NCBI RefSeq assembly: GCF_016862935.1
Contig: NZ_BONX01000002.1
Location: 1 to 64,000 of the forward strand
Direction of reading: 5' to 3'
From: Plantactinospora mayteni
Lineage (GTDB): Bacteria > Actinomycetota > Actinomycetes > Mycobacteriales > Micromonosporaceae
DNA length: 64,000 bases
Both the position numbers and the translations under genes were made by a program. The notes beneath the pieces were generated by a model that worked only from the letters and a program-made list of their open reading frames with translations, searched no databases and was not told the origin of the DNA. Within the stretch, counting starts at the first letter, position 1; each line of letters begins with the position of its first letter. Below, one piece after another: positions 8,349-17,310 of this stretch.

Positions 8349-9377
8349 ATGCCGAAGCCTGGCGGGCGGCTGCGCCTCGTCGACGTAGCCGAACGGGCCG
8401 GAGTGTCGCTGGCGACCGCCTCCCGGGCGCTCGCCGGGCGGGACGGCGTCAGCCCGGCGGTGGCCGACCGGGTCCGGCAGGTCTCCCGGGAACTCGGGTA
8501 CGTGGCCAACCCGTACGCCCGTACCCTGGCCGGTGGCGTCAGCTCGACCGTCGGGCTCGTCGTGCACCAGGTCGACGACCCCTACTTCTCCGAGATCGCC
8601 GGCGGGGTCATCCAGGTCGCCGACGAGCAGGGCCTACTGGTGCAGATCTGCCACTCCGGCCGCGACCCCGAGCACGAGCTGCGGCAGTTGCGGCACCTCA
8701 TCTTCCAGCGGGTAGGCATCATCCTGATCGCCGGCTCCGGCTACGACGACGCACGGGTCCAGGCCGAGGCGCGCCGCGAACTGGCGGCGTACCAGAGTCT
8801 GGGCGGGCGGGTCGCGGTGATCGGCCGGCATCCCCTCGGGGTGGACGCGGTGCTGCCCGACAACGAGGCCGGCGGGCGGGCCCTCGGCGAACACCTGCTG
8901 GCGCTGGGGCACCGCCGGATCGCGGTCGCCGCCGCGACCGGCGGTCTCACCACCGTCATCGACCGGCTCGCCGGGGTGGCAGCCGCGCTGCGCCGGCACG
9001 GGCTGGCCCTCGACGAGCTGCCGATCGTGCACACCGACTTCACCCGGGACGGCGGCCGGATAGCGGCCGAACGGATCCTGCGGGAACACCCCGACACGAC
9101 CGCGATCGTGGCGCTGAACGACTCGATGGCGATCGGGGTGCTCTCGACGCTACGGGCGCACCGGGTCGGCGTACCGGACCGGATCTCGGTGGTCGGTTTC
9201 AACGACGTCTCGGTGGCCGCGGACCTCGCGCCCGGGCTCACCACCGTCCGGCTGCCGATGACCGACATGGGCCGGATGGCCCTGGAGCTGGCCCTCAAGG
9301 CGCGCTCGAAACGACCGCGGCGCCGGCCGACCGGGCACGCGCTGGTGATCCGCGACTCGACCGGGCCGGCGCCCTGA
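8349..9377 (+). CDS. LacI-family transcriptional regulator
   Basis: Predicted 342 aa, normal length for the family. The N-terminal helix-turn-helix reads RLVDVAERAGVSLATASRALAG, followed by the hinge helix PYARTLAGG. The ligand-binding domain has SSTVGLVVHQVDDPYF, ILIAGSGYDD and a late VPDRISVVGFNDVSVAADLAPGLTTV segment. ATG at 8349 follows a GGGAG site. It is divergent from the LivK-type operon and is the only LacI gene in the window, so it is the natural ligand-responsive repressor for the operator at 8252-8275. It might also act at 33840-33868. Confidence 0.9.
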   Translation: MPKPGGRLRLVDVAERAGVSLATASRALAGRDGVSPAVADRVRQVSRELGYVANPYARTLAGGVSSTVGLVVHQVDDPYFSEIAGGVIQVADEQGLLVQICHSGRDPEHELRQLRHLIFQRVGIILIAGSGYDDARVQAEARRELAAYQSLGGRVAVIGRHPLGVDAVLPDNEAGGRALGEHLLALGHRRIAVAAATGGLTTVIDRLAGVAAALRRHGLALDELPIVHTDFTRDGGRIAAERILREHPDTTAIVALNDSMAIGVLSTLRAHRVGVPDRISVVGFNDVSVAADLAPGLTTVRLPMTDMGRMALELALKARSKRPRRRPTGHALVIRDSTGPAP

Positions 9378-9389
9378 CTATGCCGGCGC

Positions 9390-9480
9390 TGAACCTTTTT
9401 CAACCTGAACCGCGCGGCGCTCACGCACCGCCTCTGACCTTGCGGCTCGTCGGACCGCAAGGGGAGGTTGAAGAGGTTCA
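9390..9480. repeat. Palindromic element copy A, between convergent genes
   Basis: Ends TGAACC and GGTTCA. Left arm GAACCTTTTTCAACCT (9391-9406) pairs with AGGTTGAAGAGGTTC (9465-9479) with a small internal mismatch. An inner stem CCTTGCGG/CCGCAAGG lies at about 9438-9462. The element is over 85% identical to copy B at 31064-31155. It fills the gap between the lacI stop (9377) and the stop of the leftward permease gene, whose TGA is the last three bases of the element. It may serve as a bidirectional terminator. Confidence 0.85.
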
Positions 9481-11847
9481 TTCGGTACGCAGTGCGGTGG
9501 CGGTACGGGTGCGGGCGGCCCAGCCGGCGGGCAGCAGCGCGCCGAGCACGGCGATGAGGAGGCCGCCGAGGGCGAGCAGCACCAGCTCGGCGGGGTGGTA
9601 GATGTCGATGACCGAGGCGGGCAGGTTGAATCCTGCGGCATGGCCCATCTCGGCGACGGTCACCCGCTGCATGATGACGCCGACGGGCACGCCGACGGCG
9701 CCACCGACCAGTCCCGTGACGACGACCGAGGCGATGACCATCCCGATGGTCTGCCGTGGGGTCATCCCCAGGGCCTTGTGCACCCCGAGATCGTGGACCC
9801 GTTCCCTCGTCTGCAGGACGACCATGTTGAGTACGCCCAGCGCGGCCACCGTGACCAGCAGCAGGGTGAGCAGGCCGGTCAGCGCGTTGACGACCAGGAG
9901 GATCTCGTCCGACTCCTCTTCGGCGACCTCCGCGGTGGCCTCCACCGACGCCAGCGCGGCGTTCAGCGCCTTGACGTAGCCGACCGGGTCGGTGCCGGGG
10001 GTGAGGGTGATGTGGTATTCCAGAGCCCGCAGGTCCGGTTGGGTGGCCGCGAGTGTCTCGGCGGCGGTGAGGACCTGCATGCCTCTGGATTCGACGTTGA
10101 AGACCTCACCGACGATGCGGACGTCGATCGGGGTGCCGTGGTCGGTCAGGACGAGGCTGTCGCCGACCCGGGTGCCGGTGGCGGTCAGGAACGGTCGGGA
10201 AACCACGATCTCCCCGGGTCGACTGAACCAGTTGCCGGAGATCATCTGGTAGCCGTGCGCGGAGTCGTCTCCGGTGAAGGCGAGGGTCTGAAGGGCGCTG
10301 GTGAGCCCGGCGGTGGTCAGCTCGGTGGGCGCGACGCCCCGGTATCCGCTGGTACCGGGCTGTGCGGTGATCGCCTCGACCACCGCCACCGGGTCTGGTG
10401 GCTGCGGCGGTCCCGGGGCGACCGTCGGGGCGCCCTCGGGTGGCGGCCCGGAAATCGGGCGGCCCGGGAAGATGACGACGTCACCGTCGCTCTCCGTGGC
10501 CTGCACCGCGTTCAACGAGACGCCCAGTCCGACGGCGAAGGTCGCGGCGGCGGCGCCGAACGCGATCGCCGCGACGACGGTGGCCGACCGGAGGACCCGG
10601 GCGAACGGCTGGGCCAGCCCGAGGGTCACCGCCCGGGGCAGCGGGAGTCGGGCAGCCAGCCGGGCGGCCCACTGGCCCCTGCCCGGGGAGGGGGTGCGGC
10701 CGACGGCGAGCACCTCGACGGTACGCAGCCTTCCGGCCCGGGACGCCGCCGCCCAGGCGGTCGCGGTGACCAGGGCCAGCGCCCCGGCCAGCACCAGGAG
10801 GTCGACCCATGGGGTGACGCCGGTGTCCGTCGTGCCGTGCACCTCGTTGGTCTGCGCCAGGACCGGGACCACCAGGAGGTTGCCGGCCACCACGCCGAGC
10901 ACGGCGCCGACCGCGGCGGGGACCAGCGCCTGCGCCGTGTACGCCCGGACCACCTGCTGAGGGGTGAACCCGAGGGCCTTGAGGATGCCGATCCGGTACG
11001 TTCCGGTACTGACCGCCCCGGCGATGACGTTGCCGATGATCAGGACCGCCATGAGTACGCCCAGCACCCCGAACGCGATGAGGAACGGCACGAACAGCAC
11101 CACGCTGCCGGCGCTGTTGGTCCTGGTGGTGAGCCAGGAGCGCGCTCCGGCCAGCGCCCCTGCGGGCACGCTCGCCTCGATCGCGGCGCGACCGGACTCG
11201 ATCTGTGCGGCGGTGTCGCTCTCGGCGAGCCGGTAGAGCATCTGGTAGCCGGCGGTCGCACCCGGAGCGGTCAACGCCGCGACCTGCTCCGGGACCACCC
11301 AGCCGCCGGCGGTCTCGCTGACCGACCGGGCCACCCCGACCACCGTCAGGGTCTGGCCGCCGGCCGGGCCCGACAGCGGCAGCGCGTCACCCACCTGCGG
11401 CTGGAGCCTCCTCGGGAGCCGGTGGTCGGCCTGTAGCACGATCTCGCCGGGGCCGGTCGCCCACCGCCCCTCGGTCACCGTGACGGCGTCGACCGGTCCA
11501 CCCGGACCGGCCCGTCCGACCACCGTGATCGGCTGCACCGGCCCGCCGCGACCGCTGGCCGGGGTGATGGTCGCGGTCGGGAACGGGCCGGCCGCCGCCG
11601 CGACCCCGGCGACTCGCGCGGATGCCGACAGCTGCGCCGCCATGGCCCTGGCTCCGTCGAACTGCGCGGTCAGGTGCGCGCCGTGCTGCTGGCTGAAGGC
11701 CCGGTCGAAGGGCGCCCTGGCGGCCACCATCAGCGACCCGCCGAGTACGGCGACGGTCACCGCGATCATCACCACCAGCCCGACCACCACCGTCTGTACC
11801 CGGCGACGCCCCACCCCGGACCGGACCACCCCACCGAGCGCGCTCAT
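9478..11847 (-). CDS. FtsX-like ABC transporter permease
   Basis: Predicted 789 aa. ATG at 11847 overlaps the stop of the ATPase gene (ATGA). The architecture is that of MacB/FtsX permeases with duplicated domains: one N-terminal membrane segment (VVVGLVVMIAVTVAVLGG), an extracellular MacB-PCD-like region, a three-helix FtsX domain (FLIAFGVLGVLMAVLIIGNVIAG), a second membrane and extracellular unit, and a C-terminal FtsX domain (LLLVTVAALGVLNMVVL). Such permeases act with a LolD-type ATPase in export or in antimicrobial-peptide sensing and detoxification. The neighbouring histidine kinase and response regulator fit the peptide-resistance type. The stop codon belongs to palindromic element copy A. 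Confidence 0.85.
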   Translation of the reverse strand: MSALGGVVRSGVGRRRVQTVVVGLVVMIAVTVAVLGGSLMVAARAPFDRAFSQQHGAHLTAQFDGARAMAAQLSASARVAGVAAAAGPFPTATITPASGRGGPVQPITVVGRAGPGGPVDAVTVTEGRWATGPGEIVLQADHRLPRRLQPQVGDALPLSGPAGGQTLTVVGVARSVSETAGGWVVPEQVAALTAPGATAGYQMLYRLAESDTAAQIESGRAAIEASVPAGALAGARSWLTTRTNSAGSVVLFVPFLIAFGVLGVLMAVLIIGNVIAGAVSTGTYRIGILKALGFTPQQVVRAYTAQALVPAAVGAVLGVVAGNLLVVPVLAQTNEVHGTTDTGVTPWVDLLVLAGALALVTATAWAAASRAGRLRTVEVLAVGRTPSPGRGQWAARLAARLPLPRAVTLGLAQPFARVLRSATVVAAIAFGAAAATFAVGLGVSLNAVQATESDGDVVIFPGRPISGPPPEGAPTVAPGPPQPPDPVAVVEAITAQPGTSGYRGVAPTELTTAGLTSALQTLAFTGDDSAHGYQMISGNWFSRPGEIVVSRPFLTATGTRVGDSLVLTDHGTPIDVRIVGEVFNVESRGMQVLTAAETLAATQPDLRALEYHITLTPGTDPVGYVKALNAALASVEATAEVAEEESDEILLVVNALTGLLTLLLVTVAALGVLNMVVLQTRERVHDLGVHKALGMTPRQTIGMVIASVVVTGLVGGAVGVPVGVIMQRVTVAEMGHAAGFNLPASVIDIYHPAELVLLALGGLLIAVLGALLPAGWAARTRTATALRTE

Positions 11848-12536
11848 CGGACCGGCTCCACCGTGCTGTCGGCGGCGACCCGGCCGTCGACGAGTTGGAC
11901 GGTGCGGGTGGCGCACGACCGCGCCAGGTTCAGGTCGTGGGTGACCAGGACGATGGTCTGGCCCTCGGCGTGCAGGTCGTTGAAGAGGTGCCGGACCTCC
12001 TCGCCGGAGGCGGTGTCCAGCGCGCCGGTCGGCTCGTCGGCGAGCAGTAGCGCCGGCCGGTTCACCAGGGCTCTGGCCACCGCGACCCGCTGCCGCTCAC
12101 CGCCGGAGAGCCGGCCCGGGTAGGCGGTGGCGTGCCGGTCGACGCCGAGCGTGCCGAGCAACTCCATCGCGCGACGCCGCGCGGTGCCACGGGCCATCCC
12201 GGCCAACTGCGCCGGCAGCATGACGTTGTCGGCGACGGTCAGGTCGTCGAGGAGGTTGAAGAACTGGAACACCATGCCGATCTTCGCCCGCCGGTAGCGG
12301 GCGGAGCCGGCCTCACCCAACTCGTCGACCCGGACACCGGCCACGGTCACCGTACCGCCGCTCGGCCGGTCCAGCCCGGCGACCAGGTTCAGCAGTGTGG
12401 ACTTGCCGCTGCCGGACGGCCCCAGGATCGCCACCGACTCCCCGGCGGCGATCCGCAGCGACACGGCGTCCAGCGCCGGTGGCCCCTCGTCGTACCTGCG
12501 GCTCACGTCGTCCAACTCGATCACCGGTGCGCTCAT
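11844..12536 (-). CDS. ABC transporter ATP-binding protein, LolD/MacB type
   Basis: Predicted 230 aa. Walker A GPSGSGKST near residue 40, LSGGERQRVAVARAL signature, Walker B LLLADEPTGALD and the FQFFNLLDDLTVADNV Q-loop region typical of MacB/LolD ATPases. ATG at 12536 follows a GGGAGATCCACC site. It pairs with the FtsX-like permease downstream (4-base overlap). It is transcribed divergently from the sensor kinase at 12747, with a 210-bp shared promoter region. Confidence 0.92.
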   Translation of the reverse strand: MSAPVIELDDVSRRYDEGPPALDAVSLRIAAGESVAILGPSGSGKSTLLNLVAGLDRPSGGTVTVAGVRVDELGEAGSARYRRAKIGMVFQFFNLLDDLTVADNVMLPAQLAGMARGTARRRAMELLGTLGVDRHATAYPGRLSGGERQRVAVARALVNRPALLLADEPTGALDTASGEEVRHLFNDLHAEGQTIVLVTHDLNLARSCATRTVQLVDGRVAADSTVEPVR

Positions 12537-12746
12537 GGTGGATCTCCCTCTTGTCCGGGTACCTCTGGCCGTTCGAAGCTAGGTCCGCCCCGGAACCGTG
12601 GGCGTCGGCCGCCGGAGGCAATTCCGGTACCGCCCGTGGATGAGGCCGGTCGGGGTCATCCCTGTGGCGTAGTCGACGGAGGTAGCCCGGGTGGTCAGCT
12701 CGGCGGATGTCGCAGGCCGGGCCGGTTGGGCGAGAATGGCCCGGTG

Positions 12747-14150
12747 ATGAACGGGGCGGTGGCCGGGTGGCTGCGGGCCCGGGTCAGGCTGCTGCTGCAC
12801 CCGTCCGGTCCGCTGCCGGGACTCTCGTGGCGCGGCCGGGTGTTCGACGTGACCGTGGCGCTGGGCCTGCTGCTCGCCGCGGTCGTGGAGGGTAACGGCG
12901 AGGATCGGGAACGCCTGGAATCCGGCGTCGGGTTCGAGTACCAGGACCTGCCCGGGCTGGGCCCTGGCCCGGACCCACAACCGGCCCCGGACCCACAACC
13001 GGCCCCCGATCCACACCCGGCCCCGGCGATGCCCGAGCCGTTCCTGCCGATCGAGGACTACGAAATCGGCTCGACGGTCGTGATGCTGATCGTGGTGGTG
13101 CTGCCGCTGGTGCTCCGCCGCCGCTATCCGCTCGCGGTGCTCTGGGTCGTCCTCGGCACGGCTCCGCTGGCCAGCGACTACAACGCCGCGTTGCGGGTTT
13201 CCTTCTACGCCTGCGTCATCGCCGCCTACACGGCCGCCGTCTACAGCCCCTACCGGGTACCGGCGCTGGCGAGCCTGCCCGTGGCGGCGTTCCTCTACAC
13301 CCAGATCCGGGAGCCGGCGGTGCCCACCGTCCCGGACGACGCCGTCCCGTTCCTGATCCTGATCCCGATCGTCCTCGCCGCCAACGGCCTGCGCCGGTGG
13401 AAACGGCGGGCCGACGAGGACCGCGCGCGGCTGGCCAGACTCGAACACGAGCAGGCCGAGGCGCTACGCCGGGCCGCCGAGCACGAACGTGCCCGGATCG
13501 CCCGCGAACTGCACGACGTGGTGACGCACAACGTGAGCGTCATGGTGATCCAGGCCGGAGCCGCCCGCAAGGTCATGCGGGCCAGCCCTGACCAGGCCCA
13601 CGAGGCGCTGCTCTCCGTCGAGGCCGGCGGTCGGGCCGCGATGGCCGAACTGCGCCACGTCATGGGGCTGCTCACCATGGACGGCGACGGCGGCGGCGGC
13701 GGCGGGGACAGCGACAGCGACGAGCCGGCCGGCACGGGCGGGACGGACGGCCTGACACCACAGCCCGGCCTCGACCGGCTGGAAGCCCTGGTACAGCGGG
13801 TACGCGACGCCGGGATACCGGTCGAGCTGACCGTGGCCGGCCAACCCCGCCCGCTGCTGCCGGGTATCGAACTGACCGCCTACCGGGTGGTCCAGGAGGC
13901 GCTGACCAACACGGTCAAGCACGCCACCGGTGCGACCGCGACCGTCCTGGTCGAGTACGGCACCGACCAGCTCCGGGTCGAGGCCACCGACACCGGCGGC
14001 ACCCCGGGCGCCTCCGCCACGACCGGCAACGGGCGGGGCCTGATCGGCCTACGCGAGCGGCTGGCGGTCTACGGCGGGACCCTGCGCACCGGGCGACGCC
14101 TCAGCGGGGGCTACGGGGTCACCGCGCGAATCCCACTGGAGGAGCCATGA
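12747..14150 (+). CDS. Sensor histidine kinase, NarL/DesK class
   Basis: Predicted 467 aa. The start is ATG at 12747 (a GTG lies one codon earlier); no clear ribosome site is seen, so the transcript may be leaderless. The N-terminal membrane region has a Pro-rich repeat loop (PQPAPDPQPAPDPHPAP) between the first and second helices, then four more hydrophobic segments. The HisKA_3 dimerisation box ERARIARELHDVVTHNVSVM contains the phospho-acceptor His. The HATPase domain has TAYRVVQEALTNTVKHA and GRGLIGLRERLAVYGG. A Gly/Asp-rich linker separates the two. It is coupled to the response regulator by an ATGA overlap and probably controls the divergent ABC exporter. Confidence 0.9.
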   Translation: MNGAVAGWLRARVRLLLHPSGPLPGLSWRGRVFDVTVALGLLLAAVVEGNGEDRERLESGVGFEYQDLPGLGPGPDPQPAPDPQPAPDPHPAPAMPEPFLPIEDYEIGSTVVMLIVVVLPLVLRRRYPLAVLWVVLGTAPLASDYNAALRVSFYACVIAAYTAAVYSPYRVPALASLPVAAFLYTQIREPAVPTVPDDAVPFLILIPIVLAANGLRRWKRRADEDRARLARLEHEQAEALRRAAEHERARIARELHDVVTHNVSVMVIQAGAARKVMRASPDQAHEALLSVEAGGRAAMAELRHVMGLLTMDGDGGGGGGDSDSDEPAGTGGTDGLTPQPGLDRLEALVQRVRDAGIPVELTVAGQPRPLLPGIELTAYRVVQEALTNTVKHATGATATVLVEYGTDQLRVEATDTGGTPGASATTGNGRGLIGLRERLAVYGGTLRTGRRLSGGYGVTARIPLEEP

Positions 14151-14815
14151 CCGCGCCGCTGCGCGTCGTCGTCGCGGACGACCAGGCGCTGGTCCGTACC
14201 GGGTTCCGGATGATCCTGACCGCCGACGCCATCGACGTGGTCGCCGAGGCTACCAACGGTGCCGAGGCGGTCGACGCGGTCCGGCGTACCCTGCCGGATG
14301 TCGTCCTGATGGATGTCCGGATGCCGGAGATGGACGGCCTGGAAGCCACCCGGCGCATCCTCACCGGCGGCACCGCCGAACCACGCGTGATCATCCTGAC
14401 CACGTTCGACCTCGACCACTACGTCTACGCGGCGCTGTCCGCCGGCGCCAGCGGCTTCCTGCTCAAGGACGTCACTCCCGAACATCTGGTCGCCGCCGTC
14501 CGGATGGTCCGGTCCGGCGACGCGCTGTTGGCCCCCGCCATCACCCGGCGGCTCGTCGAGCGGTTCGCCCGGCGCAGCGCCGACCCCACCGCACCGCACC
14601 GCGACCTGTCCACGCTGACGCCGCGCGAACTCGAGGTGCTGCGGCTGCTGGCCCAGGGCCTGAGCAATGCCGAACTCGCCGCCCACCTCCACCTCTCCGA
14701 GGCGACCGTGAAGACCCATGTCGCCCGGATCCTCGGCAAACTCGGGCTCCGTGACCGCGTCCAGGCCGTCGTCGTCGCGTACGAGACCGGCCTGGTCAGC
14801 CCCGGCGGGGGATAG
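14147..14815 (+). CDS. LuxR/NarL-family response regulator
   Basis: Predicted 222 aa. Receiver domain with acidic pair DD at residues 11-12, phospho-acceptor D56 (VVLMDVRMPEMDG) and K106-type LLKDV. The C-terminal LuxR helix-turn-helix reads LTPRELEVLRLLAQGLSNAELA then SEATVKTHVARILGKLGLRDR. It is the partner of the kinase whose stop overlaps its start. Likely target: the divergent ABC exporter promoter at 12537-12746. Confidence 0.93.
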   Translation: MTAPLRVVVADDQALVRTGFRMILTADAIDVVAEATNGAEAVDAVRRTLPDVVLMDVRMPEMDGLEATRRILTGGTAEPRVIILTTFDLDHYVYAALSAGASGFLLKDVTPEHLVAAVRMVRSGDALLAPAITRRLVERFARRSADPTAPHRDLSTLTPRELEVLRLLAQGLSNAELAAHLHLSEATVKTHVARILGKLGLRDRVQAVVVAYETGLVSPGGG

Positions 14816-14833
14816 GACGGCGGCACCCACCCG

Positions 14834-14864
14834 CCGGCCGGGCACCGCACGCCGGCCCGGCCGG
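14834..14864. terminator. Hairpin between convergent genes
   Basis: A perfect 10-bp stem CCGGCCGGGC / GCCCGGCCGG with an 11-base loop. It lies between the response-regulator stop (14815) and the leftward lipoprotein stop (14901). There is no T run, as is usual in high-GC actinomycetes. Position and symmetry suggest a bidirectional terminator. Confidence 0.5.
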
Positions 14865-14900
14865 TACCGCAGCGACGCGGACCGGCCGGGCGTCCGGCGC

Positions 14901-15863
14901 TCAGCCGCCCGGGCACTCCTCGGGCCTGCCCAGCAACAGCGGGTCGTCCAGGTAGGCAGCCGAGACGAAGCCGGTCTCCCCCAGGATCTCGACCCGGCCC
15001 CACAACTCGGTCCCGTCGGTCGGTTCACCGGTGCGGTAGCAGCCGACCCGGCCGAGCGTGCCGTCGGGTACCCGCCGGAGCACCTCGTCGTCCTGGGACG
15101 GCCCGGACCGCAGCGCCACGTCCGGTTCGGCCTCGATCACCACGAGATGCCCGTCCCCGGGTACGAGCTGCTCGTTGAGCTGCCGGCAGACCTTGCTGGA
15201 CGAACCGATCCACATGACCGTGTAGTCCTCGCCCGAACGCCGGTCCCGACTCGTGTTGAAGCAGAACGCCGGGCTGTCCCGCTCGGGGCCGTCGTCCCGG
15301 ACGCCGAGTCCCAGCGAGGCGATCTGCTGGATGAGCGCGCAGGCGGTGGTCTCCGCCACCGCGCCCAGCCGGCCCCGAACCACGGCGGTGATCCCGACCG
15401 CCCACCGGTCCTGCCGGCTCTGGTGGATCCGCACGGCGAGCCGATCCGTCCGGTACGCGCACTCGGCGACGTCGTTGACGACGCTGAGCCGGTTGACGAA
15501 CCGGTCCAGCCGGCCGACGAACTCGGTCGCCCGACCGGCGCCGGTCCGCTCGGCGGCCGGGATCATGCCGATCACCTCGCTGACCAGCCCGGCGTAGGGA
15601 ATGCAGGGATTGTCCACCGTGACGTACCGGTCGGAGTCGAACGTCGGCAGCCGTGCCCCGGTCAGCCTGCCTGCCTTTGGGCAGGCCCCGGATTCCGGTT
15701 CGTCCCTCGATCCACCCGCGACGGTCCGGTCCGGCTCGTCCCGCGGTGGCTCGCAGCCGGCCAGTACCACGCCGGTTACGACGAGCACCGCGAGCCACGC
15801 CCGGGGCGTACGGATCCGGTGTAGGAGCAGTGCGGCTCCTCGCCGCACACCGCTGTCAGTCAT
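14901..15863 (-). CDS. Lipoprotein with C-terminal SH3-like domain
   Basis: Predicted 320 aa. ATG at 15863 precedes an Arg-rich start, a hydrophobic helix and the lipobox LAGC near residue 34, so export and lipid anchoring are likely. Residues of about 60-230 form an unrecognised domain with several Cys (CPKAGRLTG, NPCIPYAG, ECAYR, TACALIQQ, FCFNTSRD), possibly disulphide-bonded and reminiscent of actinobacterial DUF3558-type lipoproteins. The C terminus (VALRSGPSQDDEVLRRVPDGT, then WGRVEILGETGFVSAAYL) matches a bacterial SH3 domain, which often binds cell-wall peptides. It is divergent from the ECF sigma gene. Function unknown. Confidence 0.7.
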   Translation of the reverse strand: MTDSGVRRGAALLLHRIRTPRAWLAVLVVTGVVLAGCEPPRDEPDRTVAGGSRDEPESGACPKAGRLTGARLPTFDSDRYVTVDNPCIPYAGLVSEVIGMIPAAERTGAGRATEFVGRLDRFVNRLSVVNDVAECAYRTDRLAVRIHQSRQDRWAVGITAVVRGRLGAVAETTACALIQQIASLGLGVRDDGPERDSPAFCFNTSRDRRSGEDYTVMWIGSSSKVCRQLNEQLVPGDGHLVVIEAEPDVALRSGPSQDDEVLRRVPDGTLGRVGCYRTGEPTDGTELWGRVEILGETGFVSAAYLDDPLLLGRPEECPGG

Positions 15864-16129
15864 ACTCTGTCCGAGTACGGTCACAGCCCCGCTGATGCGG
15901 CGGGTCGGATAACGGTCAGCATCCGAGCCCTGTCCATGCATCCCGCGCATCCAGGCGTCCACGGTCGACTGTGCCACTCACTCCAGGACCCCGCTCCAGG
16001 TCCCGCCCCCGGTCCCGCCTCAGCGCGACTCGCCGGAATCTGACGGCAGTGCATTACCGTCCGCGAGCGCACCTCTACTTGTCGTAGGCTGAGCGCCCTG
16101 GGGCTCGACCGGGACAGCGAGGGGGCCGG

Positions 16130-16729
16130 ATGCTGGGAAGCCCGGACAACGACAACGCCGACCTGCTGGCCCGCGCCGCCGCCGGTGACCAGGTCGCCTG
16201 GAACACGCTCGTCGACCGCCACAACAGCCTGCTGTGGTCGATCGCCCGCAGCTTCCGGCTCGACGTCGCCGACGCGGCCGACGCGGTGCAGAACACCTGG
16301 CTGCGGCTGGTGGAGAACCTGGACCGGATCGCCGATCCCGAGCGGCTCGCGAGCTGGCTCGGCACCACGGCCCGGCGGGAGTGCCTCCAACTCATCCGGC
16401 GGGCCGGTCGGCGGCCGACCGGCGGGACGCCGGAGCTGCTGGCGGAACTGCCCGACCCGGCACCTCCGCTCGACGCCGCCCTGCTGCTGGACGAACGCGA
16501 CGCGGCGCTCTGGCGTGCCCTGGAGGGCCTGTCGGAGCGGTGCCGCCAGTTGCTCCGGATCCTGATGGCGTCGCCGCCGCCCCGGTACGCCGAGGTCGCC
16601 GCCGCGCTCGGAATGGCGGTCGGCACCATCGGGCCGGCCCGGCAACGCTGCCTGGAGAGCCTCCGGCAGGTCGTCGCCGCCGACAACCTGCTCGGTGACC
16701 GGGCGTCGACCGGGCGGGAGCGACCGTGA
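16130..16729 (+). CDS. ECF RNA polymerase sigma factor
   Basis: Predicted 199 aa. Region 2 reads LLARAAAGDQVAWNTLVDRHN then DAADAVQNTWLRLVENLDRI. Region 4 begins near residue 125 (LSERCRQLLRILMASPPPRYAEVAAALGMAVGTIGPARQRCLESL). It is the first gene of a rightward set followed by a 148-aa protein and the TPR-CHAT gene; actinomycetes often carry this order. No anti-sigma factor with a recognisable zinc motif is adjacent. The 148-aa protein is the positional candidate for a regulatory partner. Confidence 0.9.
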   Translation: MLGSPDNDNADLLARAAAGDQVAWNTLVDRHNSLLWSIARSFRLDVADAADAVQNTWLRLVENLDRIADPERLASWLGTTARRECLQLIRRAGRRPTGGTPELLAELPDPAPPLDAALLLDERDAALWRALEGLSERCRQLLRILMASPPPRYAEVAAALGMAVGTIGPARQRCLESLRQVVAADNLLGDRASTGRERP

Positions 16730-16802
16730 CCGGGCGGGGCGGGACCGTCGGCCGGGTCGGGGTGCCGGGGAGCCGAGACGGCGGGCGGACCGGGGAGGTG
16801 CG

Positions 16803-17249
16803 ATGACCGAGGACGAGGACGATCTGGTCGGCCGGCTGCGGGCGATCGCCGTACGGGTGGATCCGCCGCCGGAGGTCGTGGCCGAGCTGGCCCGGGCGGC
16901 GCTGTCGACCCGACGGATCGACGCCGTACTCGCGGAGCTGGTGCAGGACTCCACGACCGAGATGCCGGCGCTGGCGCGCGGAGCCGACGAGCAGTTACGG
17001 CTGCTCTCCTTCGAGCACGGCACGGTCTCGATCGAACTCCAGGTGCACAGCACGGGTGACACCGTCTCGATCCGTGGCCTGGTCGGCGGGGCGACCGGCG
17101 ATGTCACGGTCGAGACGCCGGGCGGCTCCCGGAGTACGCCGATCGACGACGAGGGCTGGTTCACGGTGGACGGTCTGGCCGCCGGACTGCTGCGGCTGCG
17201 GGTGCCGGCCGGCGACACGACGGTGACCACCAGTTGGATCACGCCCTGA
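16803..17249 (+). CDS. Small acidic protein between sigma factor and CHAT gene
   Basis: Predicted 148 aa. ATG at 16803 follows GGGGAGGTGCG. The N-terminal 50 residues are helical and acidic (TEDEDDLVGRLRAIAVRVDPPPEVVAELARAAL), resembling the start of proteins often encoded with ECF sigma factors. The rest is predicted beta-rich (SIELQVHSTGDTVSIRGLVGG then STPIDDEGWFTVDGL and LLRLRVPAGD), like a carboxypeptidase-regulatory or transthyretin-like fold. No membrane segment or zinc motif. It is likely co-transcribed with the sigma factor (73-bp gap) and the CHAT gene (61-bp gap). A sigma-modulating or adaptor role is inference only. Confidence 0.75.
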   Translation: MTEDEDDLVGRLRAIAVRVDPPPEVVAELARAALSTRRIDAVLAELVQDSTTEMPALARGADEQLRLLSFEHGTVSIELQVHSTGDTVSIRGLVGGATGDVTVETPGGSRSTPIDDEGWFTVDGLAAGLLRLRVPAGDTTVTTSWITP

Positions 17250-17310
17250 CCGCGATGGACCGAGGCCGGGCCGACGGGCCGGGCGCGTACCGAACGGGAG
17301 GCGTCGCGCG

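Noticed and set aside
12132-12746. N-terminal extension of the sensor kinase back to 12132
   Set aside because: This stretch overlaps the divergent ABC ATPase gene and has no domain. The membrane region begins after the ATG at 12747.
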